49,832 nucleotides of DNA from assembly GCA_003150395.1 (NCBI GenBank), contig QAMI01000066.1, positions 1 through 49,832 on the forward strand, written 5' to 3'. A program made the position numbers and the translations under genes. The stretch's first letter is position 1; every line of letters starts with the position of its first letter. Below the pieces are notes generated by a model. It was not told the origin of the DNA. It saw nothing but the letters and a program-made list of their open reading frames with translations, and did not search any database. Positions 41,282-49,010 of the stretch are shown in pieces. The stretch comes from Candidatus Gastranaerophilales bacterium. GTDB taxonomy: Bacteria > Cyanobacteriota > Vampirovibrionia > Gastranaerophilales > Gastranaerophilaceae.

Positions 41282-42191
41282 AATTGTTTTTTTCGGCACC
41301 CCTAAAATTGCAGTGAAATCTTTAGAATATTTAAATAACAGCAAAGATTTTGAAGTTGCTGCAGTCGTAACACAGCCTGACAAGCCTGCAGGACGCGGCA
41401 AAAAACTTTCAATGTCGCCTGTAAAAGAATTTGCTCTTTCGCATAATATTCCGCTCTTCCAGCCAAAATCCATCAGAAAAGAACCTGAAATTCTTGAAGA
41501 ATTAAAAAAACTAAAACCTGATTTCTTTGTAACTTTTGCCTTCGGACAAATTTTATCACAAGAAGTTCTTGACATCCCCAAATATCATACAATTAATCTT
41601 CATGCGTCGCTTTTGCCCAAATATCGCGGTGCAAACCCTATTCAGCGGGCAATTATAAACGGAGACAAGGAAACCGGAATTTGTACAATGATTACCGAAC
41701 TCGGACTTGACTGTGGAGATGTCTGTCTTAAAAAAGTGATTTCAATATCAGATTCCATGAATTGTGAAGAGTTGTTTGGGCAAATTAGCGACTTATCGCC
41801 GGAACTTCTTGCAAAAACACTTAAAGGGTTAGTTGATGGTTCAATTAAGCCCATTCCACAGTGCAAAGAAGGCATTTGTATGGCAAATAAGCTCACAAAA
41901 GAAGAAACCTTAATTGATTGGTCCAATCCGGCTGAAAAAATTCATAATCTTGTAAGAGGCATTTACAAATCGCCCTGCGCTTATTTCATTTACGACGACA
42001 AGATTATTAAGGTTTTGGAAACAAAAGTAGAAAAGGGAATGTCTGCCAAACCCGGAGAATTAATCAAGGCAGTAAAAGAAGGTGTGCAATTTGGCTGCGG
42101 CAAGGATTGCATTACACTTCTTCGTGTAAAGCCTGAAGGAAAAGGGGAGATGCCGGCACGAGACTGGTACAACGGAATTAAAAACAGGTAA
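41274..42191 (+). CDS. fmt: Methionyl-tRNA formyltransferase
   Basis: Formylates Met-tRNAi for translation initiation. It has 305 residues. IVFFGTPKIAVKSLEYL at the start, PAGRGKKLSMSPVK, NLHASLLPKYRGANPIQRAIINGD with catalytic Asn and His, and MITELGLDCGDVCL are typical. The C-terminal tRNA-binding domain begins near 205. The start is ATG at 41274, inside the def gene, with GGAGCAGGA upstream; the frame is open further upstream but carries no family sequence. Confidence 0.97.
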   Translation: MIKIVFFGTPKIAVKSLEYLNNSKDFEVAAVVTQPDKPAGRGKKLSMSPVKEFALSHNIPLFQPKSIRKEPEILEELKKLKPDFFVTFAFGQILSQEVLDIPKYHTINLHASLLPKYRGANPIQRAIINGDKETGICTMITELGLDCGDVCLKKVISISDSMNCEELFGQISDLSPELLAKTLKGLVDGSIKPIPQCKEGICMANKLTKEETLIDWSNPAEKIHNLVRGIYKSPCAYFIYDDKIIKVLETKVEKGMSAKPGELIKAVKEGVQFGCGKDCITLLRVKPEGKGEMPARDWYNGIKNR

Positions 42192-42193
42192 TT

Positions 42194-42544
42194 ATGGCAG
42201 TAAAAGGAATTCGAGGCGCAATAACAGTAAAAAGCAATTCAATTGCAGACATAAAAGAAGCTGTAATTGAACTTTTGGAACAAATGCTTAAGCAAAACAG
42301 CATTGAAATTAAAAATATTTCGCATGTTATTTTTACAATGACAGAAGATCTAAACGCGGCTTTTCCGGCTAAATTTGCACGCACTGAACTTGGTTTTACA
42401 GAAACCGCAATGATGTGTTTTAATGAAATTGACGTTCCTGGCGCGTTGGAGAAATGTTTGAGAATTTTAATCGTCTTAAACTGTAAAGACGACTTTGTTC
42501 CTCAATTTGTTTATCTTAAAGGCGCTGAAATTTTGAGGAAATAA
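42194..42544 (+). CDS. aroH: Chorismate mutase, AroH type
   Basis: Rearranges chorismate to prephenate for Phe/Tyr synthesis. A monofunctional trimeric AroH-class enzyme of 116 residues: GIRGAITVKSNS (Arg of the active site), VIFTMTEDLNAAFPAKFAR, and ETAMMCFNEIDVPGALEKCLRILI. It starts two bases after fmt. It ends one base from the convergent queE stop. Confidence 0.93.
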   Translation: MAVKGIRGAITVKSNSIADIKEAVIELLEQMLKQNSIEIKNISHVIFTMTEDLNAAFPAKFARTELGFTETAMMCFNEIDVPGALEKCLRILIVLNCKDDFVPQFVYLKGAEILRK

Positions 42545-42545
42545 A

Positions 42546-43253
42546 TTAGCGCACTGAAAGAAATTTGTGAACCTGCGGAATTAATCTTACTTTGTTATAT
42601 TTCTTAAGGAATTTATCCAGGACAGTCACTGCAAAAACAGAGGTTATACTCATAGCTTCATCTTCCATTTTTGGCTGTAAAATAAGCAGTATATGATATT
42701 TTTTTGCAATTTCGACACAATTTTCGATTTCTTCATCAGTGATGTTATCATCAAAAACTATTTTTGCAAAGCATTCTTTACCATTGCAAATTTCAAAAAA
42801 CTTATCATGAGCTTCAAAAGATTTAACCATACCAGTTGCGCTTTCGAGTTTAATATCAGCAGCTACAACATCAACGTACTCAATGACACGCTTTAATTCA
42901 TCAGGAAGAGTTGCATTTGTTTCAAGATAAACTTTTAGGTGATGTTCTTTCAATATTGGTAAAAATTTTTCAAGAAAATCAACAGATAAAAGCGGCTCTC
43001 CACCGGTTAAGGAAACAGAATAAATCGTGTTTAAGTCAAACTGTTTAATAACCTCCAAAAGGCCCTCAGGAGTATACTCCTCGCTCTCGCCTGTAAAATC
43101 CGTATCGCAGTAATGGCATCTTAAATTACAATCACAAAAGCGTATAAACAATTGTTTTGCACCAATGTAAGGACCTTCACCCTGGATTGACGCAAAAACT
43201 TCTTTAATTCTTGCAGTATCACCTGTTGTTGTTAGATTTTCTTCGTTAATCAT
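42546..43253 (-). CDS. queE: 7-carboxy-7-deazaguanine synthase
   Basis: A radical-SAM enzyme making the deazapurine core of queuosine. It has 235 residues. IFASIQGEGPYIGAKQLFIRF-type start, then the cluster motif CDCNLRCHYCDT (C-x3-C-x2-C, near 41-48). Gly-rich SAM loop SLTGGEPLL near 80. No other queuosine gene is in the window. It overlaps dnaJ by four bases (ATGA). Confidence 0.94.
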   Translation of the reverse strand: MINEENLTTTGDTARIKEVFASIQGEGPYIGAKQLFIRFCDCNLRCHYCDTDFTGESEEYTPEGLLEVIKQFDLNTIYSVSLTGGEPLLSVDFLEKFLPILKEHHLKVYLETNATLPDELKRVIEYVDVVAADIKLESATGMVKSFEAHDKFFEICNGKECFAKIVFDDNITDEEIENCVEIAKKYHILLILQPKMEDEAMSITSVFAVTVLDKFLKKYNKVRLIPQVHKFLSVR

Positions 43254-44305
43254 TTTGAATCTCTCAAATTTTCTCCCGCAAGTTCATGAAGCTTTTTATA
43301 TAGTTTAATTTCTTCATCAGAAATCTTGTCGGGAATTTGTATCTTTACTGTAACTATTATATCACCAACAAGATTATTTTTCTTCAATCCTTTTGAAGAA
43401 ATTCTGAACGTCTGACCTGACCTGGTACAAGGCGGTAATTTTAGAGCAACACTGCCATCAAGCGACGGAACGTTGATATCTCCGCCGAGAACAGCTTCAT
43501 ACGGAGATATCTCAATTTCACATAACAAATCATTTCCGTCGATTTTAAATAAAGAATCAGGCGCAATCTGGACTTTCAAGTATAAATCCCCGTTTTTGCC
43601 GCCATTGACTCCTTTTTTCCCCTCGCCTGACAGCCTTAATTTTGAACCATCCTTAACATGCGCAGGAATCGTTACATTAATCTTCTGATGCCTTGTAATT
43701 TCGCCTTTGCCGCCGCATTTCGGACATTTTGAACCATTTATAAACTTTCGGCCTGCACATTGTTCGCAAACTTCTGTATGAACAACATTCACAATTTTAT
43801 GAGTCCCGGAAACTGATTCTCTTAATGTTACAACAACATCAGCATAAATATCCGCTCCTTTTTGTGCTTTTTGAGTATTTGCAGATTTCTTTCTGCGGGT
43901 AGATTGCGAAAAGCCGTCAATAATATCATTTATAACATCAGTAAAAACTTTTTCATGTCTTTGAGTTTTTTTATACTTAATTTCATTTTCCTTTTTATAG
44001 TCATTTTTCAAATCAGAGTTTGAGGCTGCTGATTTTTTGAAAGACTTACGGTATGTGCTTTGAGGATTTTCAGCCGCTTTTGAAGATTTAAAAAATCCGT
44101 TTATCATGTCATACTGTTTTCGCTGCTTTTCGTCTGAAAGTACTTCATAAGCTTCTGTGATGTCTTTAAAAATTAATTCGCCGTCAGGATTTATGTCAGG
44201 ATGATATTTTCGCACCAAACGTCTGTAAACAGCCTTCAATTGTGAAAGCTCCACATCCGGAGTAACGCCTAAAATTTCATAGTAATTTTTGCTGCTTTTA
44301 ATCAT
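43250..44305 (-). CDS. dnaJ: DnaJ-type co-chaperone with a single zinc site
   Basis: Stimulates DnaK ATPase and delivers substrates. The J domain (about 1-70 from the chosen start) has YYEILGV and the HPD tripeptide in KYHPDINPDG. A long low-complexity linker spans 75-150. The zinc part holds only two C-x2-C motifs (CEQCAGRK and CPKCGGKG), against four in classical DnaJ. The C-terminal substrate-binding domains follow (GKNGDLYLKVQIAPDSLF, SGQTFRISSKGL). ATG at 44305 is used; a TTG at 44332 is in frame but sits in a perfect palindrome. Neither has a Shine-Dalgarno sequence. Confidence 0.88.
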   Translation of the reverse strand: MIKSSKNYYEILGVTPDVELSQLKAVYRRLVRKYHPDINPDGELIFKDITEAYEVLSDEKQRKQYDMINGFFKSSKAAENPQSTYRKSFKKSAASNSDLKNDYKKENEIKYKKTQRHEKVFTDVINDIIDGFSQSTRRKKSANTQKAQKGADIYADVVVTLRESVSGTHKIVNVVHTEVCEQCAGRKFINGSKCPKCGGKGEITRHQKINVTIPAHVKDGSKLRLSGEGKKGVNGGKNGDLYLKVQIAPDSLFKIDGNDLLCEIEISPYEAVLGGDINVPSLDGSVALKLPPCTRSGQTFRISSKGLKKNNLVGDIIVTVKIQIPDKISDEEIKLYKKLHELAGENLRDSK

Positions 44306-44320
44306 GGAATGTTTTTTAAT

Positions 44321-44338
44321 GATATTTTGCAAAATATC
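44321..44338. promoter_or_regulatory. Perfect 18-bp palindrome before dnaJ
   Basis: GATATTTTGCAAAATATC is its own reverse complement. It lies between the purD-like stop (44342) and the dnaJ ATG (44305). It could be an operator or a hairpin at the start of a processed mRNA. Confidence 0.45.
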
Positions 44339-44341
44339 AAG

Positions 44342-45598
44342 TTAGTCTGTAAACTTACAGATATCACTTCTGTATTTTTTACCGCTAAATTTTATAACAT
44401 CAACATTCTCATAGAGCAATTCCCTGGCTCGTGTCAAGGTGGATGAGGTTTTTGTAAGAACAATTGAACGTCCGCCAGAGGTTAAATATTCAAAAAACTC
44501 GTTTCTTTTTGTATTAAAATGGTTAATATCAACTTCATCTTCTGCAATATCAAGTCCCTCAATAACAGAATCTGATATTTTTCCTGAAGACAGAACACAT
44601 GAAACAGAAGAATTGTCAGAAACGTCTATGTGCTCATAATCATCCGCGAAAGCTCCTATTGCACAGGCTTCAAAGAGAGTATACAAATTTTCATTAATAA
44701 GATTTAGTACAGCCTGAGCATCATGTTCAGCAAGGAATGTTTTTAATTCAAGCACAGAGTAGCCGCCGTCCTCTGTCAAAACGCCTTCGATACCAAGAAT
44801 ACCAAGATAAGGAGTTCCGCGTCTCTCAAGACAGGATAACACAGGTTGAACAACCTGATTCAAAATCTGTTGTTCAATTTCATAAGAAATTTTGTAATCA
44901 GGACAGTAAACGCCCATTCCGGGAGTTAAAATACCACCGCTTCCATCCTCCATAAATTTGTAATTTGCGCATGAAGTCAGAGGAAGAAAATGATATCCAT
45001 CAGTTATTACATAATAAATAAATTCATGACCGTAAACGAAACTTTCAAGAATTATCTTACTTTCACCGGACAAAAATAAATCCTCAACAAAAACAGAAGC
45101 AGTTCTGATAGAATTACAAACCTGCCTGTCAGCACCAGCAGAAGCTTCATCTTTTCTAATCACAACCGGATAATCGCATTTTTTCAGATAATCAAGTGCA
45201 AGCTGTGATTTTTCAAAAATACCAAACCGCGGAGTCGGAATATGAAGTTTATACAAAAGTCGTTTTCCAACTGATTTAGAAATTGCCGGACAGGCGCTTT
45301 CTGCAGACGGAGCAAAAATCTGCTGTTCATTTTCCTGAAAAATAGTGGTAATATCTGCCTTAATAGCTTGTTCATCAGCTGCAATTGTTAAATCAACAGC
45401 ATTTTCCACTGCAAATTCCAGAATTTTTGCAACATCAGAAGGTCTTATATCAACCAGTTCACAAAATTCTGCCATTGCCGGATTTCCCGGTATCGCATAA
45501 ACTTTTTCAACAAAATCATATCCTGCAAAAACCTTTGCAAGCGCATGTTCTTTTGCGGAACTTCCGACAATTAAAATCTTTTTATTTTTGACTTCCAT
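44342..45598 (-). CDS. purD: Divergent PurD-family (GAR synthetase-like) ATP-grasp protein
   Basis: A 418-residue protein with the full PurD layout: N-terminal Rossmann part (KILIVGSSAKEHALA, where PurD usually has GGREHA), PGNPAM, IFAPSAESA, KSVGKRLLYKLHIPTPRF, VIRKDEASAGA (usually KADGLAAGKGV), ILTPGMGVY, and a PurD-like C-terminus (RSIVLTKTSSTLTRARELLYENV). The metal-site motif that is normally E-F-N-x-R-F-G-D-P-E reads ELKTFLAEHD, losing Asn, Arg and Gly. It may be a diverged enzyme or a paralogue with another role. It has its own leaderless-type promoter and leads purD-dnaJ-queE. Confidence 0.75.
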   Translation of the reverse strand: MEVKNKKILIVGSSAKEHALAKVFAGYDFVEKVYAIPGNPAMAEFCELVDIRPSDVAKILEFAVENAVDLTIAADEQAIKADITTIFQENEQQIFAPSAESACPAISKSVGKRLLYKLHIPTPRFGIFEKSQLALDYLKKCDYPVVIRKDEASAGADRQVCNSIRTASVFVEDLFLSGESKIILESFVYGHEFIYYVITDGYHFLPLTSCANYKFMEDGSGGILTPGMGVYCPDYKISYEIEQQILNQVVQPVLSCLERRGTPYLGILGIEGVLTEDGGYSVLELKTFLAEHDAQAVLNLINENLYTLFEACAIGAFADDYEHIDVSDNSSVSCVLSSGKISDSVIEGLDIAEDEVDINHFNTKRNEFFEYLTSGGRSIVLTKTSSTLTRARELLYENVDVIKFSGKKYRSDICKFTD

Positions 45599-45604
45599 AA
45601 ATCA

Positions 45605-45633
45605 ATTATAAAGAATTTATATATTTATTGCAA
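45605..45633 (-). promoter_or_regulatory. Promoter of the purD-like operon (leaderless)
   Basis: Minus-strand TTGCAA (complement of 45628-45633), 17-base spacer, TATAAT (complement of 45605-45610), then six bases to the ATG at 45598. No Shine-Dalgarno sequence fits in the leader. Confidence 0.7.
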
Positions 45634-45695
45634 GGAAAATTTTATACAACAGAAGAAGGATTTTGTTAATTTATATTAAAAATTTTCTTGAATTA

Positions 45696-45704
45696 TGTTA
45701 TAAT
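45696..45704 (+). promoter_or_regulatory. Extended -10 promoter of the 83-aa gene
   Basis: TGTTATAAT, an extended -10 element. The -35 region is poor (TTAAAA). It predicts a leader of about 55 bases before the ATG at 45766. Confidence 0.45.
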
Positions 45705-45765
45705 AATGACAGAAAAAATTTTATAATTAAAAATATTTTGGTAGTAAGGTAATAGGATATAGTAA

Positions 45766-46017
45766 ATGGCAAGTTTAGTAAGTATTTTATCGAATGTATT
45801 TGCACCTCAGCAGTCAACTCCGGCAATTTCAGCACCTGCAATAAGCACAACAACTTCAAGCAATCCATTCAGTAACAATCCGTTTGTAAATTACAACGGA
45901 AATCGTTTTAGCAGCGCAACTTATGCCAAAAATCAACCCGTTAAAGGCGGTTACTTTGCCGGCTACTACAACGGTAAACAAAATATCGTCGGACAAAGAT
46001 TGTTTATCGAAGTTTAA
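45766..46017 (+). CDS. Small Asn/Ser-rich hypothetical protein, 83 aa
   Basis: Unrecognised. A short hydrophobic start (MASLVSILSNVF) without a clear Sec signal is followed by a low-complexity Ser/Thr/Pro/Ala segment and an Asn/Phe/Gly/Tyr-rich part (NPFSNNPFVNYNGNRF, GGYFAGYYNGKQN). AGGATA lies 12-13 bases before the ATG. Its stop interlocks with that of the convergent membrane protein gene. Confidence 0.55.
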   Translation: MASLVSILSNVFAPQQSTPAISAPAISTTTSSNPFSNNPFVNYNGNRFSSATYAKNQPVKGGYFAGYYNGKQNIVGQRLFIEV

Positions 46018-46862
46018 TCATTATTTTCATTAATTTCTGCAGGCGTATCTGAATATACGTCTTTTGAGAAGGCATATCTGTATAATGCATAAAAATACGC
46101 TACTGCCATAATAATTGTTACAGTCATCACAACATAACTTTCTTTTATGAGATATCCTTGTGAAATTGACATAAAATCATCGCTGCATAAGAAGACACAA
46201 GCCGTCATTAGAAGTGCATATGGTATTGAGATAATTTTCCAGAATGTTTGTTTGCCGAATTTAATATTATAAGCATATCCGACCATAAACAAAACATCTA
46301 CAACTACAGAAATCATAACAATCCAATCCCATAAATTCATTTTATTTATAGGCATTACAAAAAGAATATAAACTGTATTAAGAATTAATATAACTGAGCT
46401 ATATGTCAAAAAAAGCTTCCAGTAAGATCTTTTAACCTCTGCCATCTCGGAAAAATATTTTTTATACTTAAAAAATGCTGTAATAACTGGGGAATAAATA
46501 ATTGAATAAAGAAGCAGCGAAAATAGTGAAATTGTAACAATTCCGCCAATAAAACGAGAATGGTTATCCTGGCCTGCTGATTGTATAAATAATTGAGGCA
46601 TTGCAGAATAAACTGCGAGAAATACTGTTAACAGAATAAACAGCAATATTCCCGAAAAAATTATATTGTTTGCTTTAAGTGAGAACAACTTTTTACGCCA
46701 GCCAAGAGCGAAAAAATATCCCGCGATAAATACATAAACAACTGACAAAATATATCCTAATGCCAAATTTATTTCAGTCACCTGCATTGTTCCTGTTATA
46801 CCGTTTATCTGCAAGAAAGCAAACAATAATGCAAAAAGTATAAAAAATATTTTCCAAACCAT
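46014..46862 (-). CDS. Polytopic membrane protein, 282 aa
   Basis: About seven to eight hydrophobic helices spread over residues 3-265 and a short acidic tail (SDTPAEINEND). No conserved motif that I recognise. AAGGAG precedes the ATG at ideal spacing. It is divergent from the MsbA-like exporter (47003). Confidence 0.65.
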   Translation of the reverse strand: MVWKIFFILFALLFAFLQINGITGTMQVTEINLALGYILSVVYVFIAGYFFALGWRKKLFSLKANNIIFSGILLFILLTVFLAVYSAMPQLFIQSAGQDNHSRFIGGIVTISLFSLLLYSIIYSPVITAFFKYKKYFSEMAEVKRSYWKLFLTYSSVILILNTVYILFVMPINKMNLWDWIVMISVVVDVLFMVGYAYNIKFGKQTFWKIISIPYALLMTACVFLCSDDFMSISQGYLIKESYVVMTVTIIMAVAYFYALYRYAFSKDVYSDTPAEINENND

Positions 46863-47002
46863 AATTTACTCCTTAAATTACTTTCTTAAATTAGCATATA
46901 TATCAAATTTTGTAAATTATCAAAAAAATAAACTTAATATTAATTATAAATAATATATATTTTAAGTATAATATTCTTTGTAAACGTTGAGAAGGAAAAA
47001 AC

Positions 47003-48799
47003 ATGATTAAAAGTTTAAAAGTAATTTATGAAAGACTAAGCAATACACAAGCCTGGCATAATTATTCAAGAATGTGGCCGTTTGTAAGGCCTTACTGGTT
47101 CAGAGCGCTTTTGGCAGTGTTAATATGTATTCCGATTGGCTCTTTAGATGCAGTAATTGCACTTTCTTTAAAGCCGTATATGGATTTGGTTATGGTTGAA
47201 AAAACAGTTCAATCGCCCTGGTATATTCCATTTGGAATAGTTGCATTTACCTGTATTCAAGGCTTTTTAAATTACATGGCAACCTATCTTAACACCTGGG
47301 TAGGAACAAAAATCACTAACGATTTAAAATTTAAACTTTATTCAAAAATGCTTTCATTTGAAACATCTTTCTTTGACGCAAGGCAATCCGGCGATGTGAT
47401 TTTCAGATTTAATAATGATGCGGATATGGCATGTGCAGGACTCCTGAATAACTTGAAGACATTTGTCTCAAGACTTTTCTCTTCAATTTCTTTAGTTGGA
47501 GTTTTAATTTATAATTCATGGCAGCTGGCCATTATTGCAATTGTTGTGCTCGGCTGTGCTTTTCTTCCGCTCGCCAAAATCAGAAAACGTATTCAAAGTG
47601 TAATGGATAAAACAGTTATGGCTGATTCAACAATTATAACAGCCTACAATGAAAGCTACGCCGGAAACAAGACAATTACGGCATATAATTTAAAAGATTA
47701 TCAGGAAAACAAATTCCAAATGATTTTAAAAAGTATTTTCGGCTTACGCATAAAAATGATTCAACGTACAAGCTGGCTTTCGCCAATGATGCACGTTATT
47801 GTATCAATCGGTATAGGTCTTGCAATCGGATACGGAAGCCACTTAATCCTGACGAAACAAATTACAAGCGGCAACTTTGTTTCCTTTATTACAGCCTTGA
47901 TTATGCTTTATACACCTATCAAAAACCTTGGAAATAACTTTAATGCTGTTCAATTCTCATTTATGGCAATTGAACGTGCGTTTGATATTTTGGAAAGCTC
48001 TCCGAAAATCAAAAATAAACCCGATGCAAAAGTTCTTAACAATATAAACTCATCTATTGCATTTGAGCATGTAAACTTTGAATATATTCCGGGTAAACCT
48101 GTCCTTAAGGACATTAATCTTGAAGTTAAAAAGGGCGAAACCATTGCGCTTGTTGGAAACTCAGGCGGCGGAAAAACAACAATAGTTAATTTAATTCCAA
48201 GATTTTATGATATAAATTCAGGTTCAATAAAAATCGATGGTACTGACATAAGAGACTACACGCTTGAAAGCCTTAGAAACCAAATTGCTGTTGTTTTCCA
48301 GGATAACTTCCTATTCTCAGGCACAATAAGAGAAAATATTCTCCTAGGAAAACATAATGCAACTGATGCAGAAATTCAGAAAGCCTTAGAGATGGCTTAT
48401 TTAGATGAATTTGTGTCAACTCTTGCCGAAGGACTTGATACACAAATAGGCGAACGCGGCATACTTCTTTCAGGCGGTCAAAAGCAGCGTGTTGCAATTG
48501 CAAGAGCATTTATTAAAAACGCGCCTATTGTTATCCTTGATGAAGCAACTTCGGCATTGGACAACAAATCAGAAGCCATCGTTCAAAAAGCTATTGACAA
48601 TCTTATGATTGATAAAACTGTTTTTGTTATTGCGCACAGACTATCTACAATACAGAATGCAGACAGAATTGCTGTGATTAATGAAGGGGTGCTTGCTGAA
48701 CTAGGTACTCATGACGAGCTTATGCAACTGGAGCATGGAAAATATAAAACGCTATATGAAATGCAGTTTAGGAGCCAAAAAACTCCAGCCGCGGTTTAA
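47003..48799 (+). CDS. MsbA-like ABC exporter (lipid/drug, fused permease-ATPase)
   Basis: A half-transporter of 598 residues that works as a homodimer in the inner membrane. Six membrane helices span about 30-320, followed by the ATPase domain: Walker A ALVGNSGGGKTT near 388, Q-loop VFQDNF, signature LSGGQKQRVAIARAF near 493, Walker B IVILDEATSALD and H-loop IAHRLST. The closest family is MsbA/LmrA, which flips lipid A or drugs; the substrate here is inferred. AGAAGGA precedes the ATG. Confidence 0.92.
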   Translation: MIKSLKVIYERLSNTQAWHNYSRMWPFVRPYWFRALLAVLICIPIGSLDAVIALSLKPYMDLVMVEKTVQSPWYIPFGIVAFTCIQGFLNYMATYLNTWVGTKITNDLKFKLYSKMLSFETSFFDARQSGDVIFRFNNDADMACAGLLNNLKTFVSRLFSSISLVGVLIYNSWQLAIIAIVVLGCAFLPLAKIRKRIQSVMDKTVMADSTIITAYNESYAGNKTITAYNLKDYQENKFQMILKSIFGLRIKMIQRTSWLSPMMHVIVSIGIGLAIGYGSHLILTKQITSGNFVSFITALIMLYTPIKNLGNNFNAVQFSFMAIERAFDILESSPKIKNKPDAKVLNNINSSIAFEHVNFEYIPGKPVLKDINLEVKKGETIALVGNSGGGKTTIVNLIPRFYDINSGSIKIDGTDIRDYTLESLRNQIAVVFQDNFLFSGTIRENILLGKHNATDAEIQKALEMAYLDEFVSTLAEGLDTQIGERGILLSGGQKQRVAIARAFIKNAPIVILDEATSALDNKSEAIVQKAIDNLMIDKTVFVIAHRLSTIQNADRIAVINEGVLAELGTHDELMQLEHGKYKTLYEMQFRSQKTPAAV

Positions 48800-49010
48800 A
48801 TATTAACCGTCCGGCTAATAGACAAACGGATATAATTTTAATATAATAACAGCAGTTACTTGTTAATTAGTATAAGAGGTTATATAGGCTCCTAATGGAG
48901 TTTAATTTCAAATTGTTGAAAATGATTTTAAACATAATATTTAAAAAATCAATTTCATAATTCAAAAAAGACTTAATCCTTTTAGGTTTTCTGCATCCGT
49001 TTATATTAAA
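48800..49010. other. 211-base intergenic region without a gene
   Basis: No gene or strong terminator seen. It contains inverted copies of AAACGGAT (48824-48831 and 48995-49002) and the imperfect hairpin ATTAaCCG/CGGcTAAT (48802-48819), neither clearly functional. Confidence 0.5.

Noticed and set aside
48824..49002. Inverted AAACGGAT copies as ends of a mobile element
   Set aside because: Only eight bases match, there is no gene between them, and no target duplication is seen.
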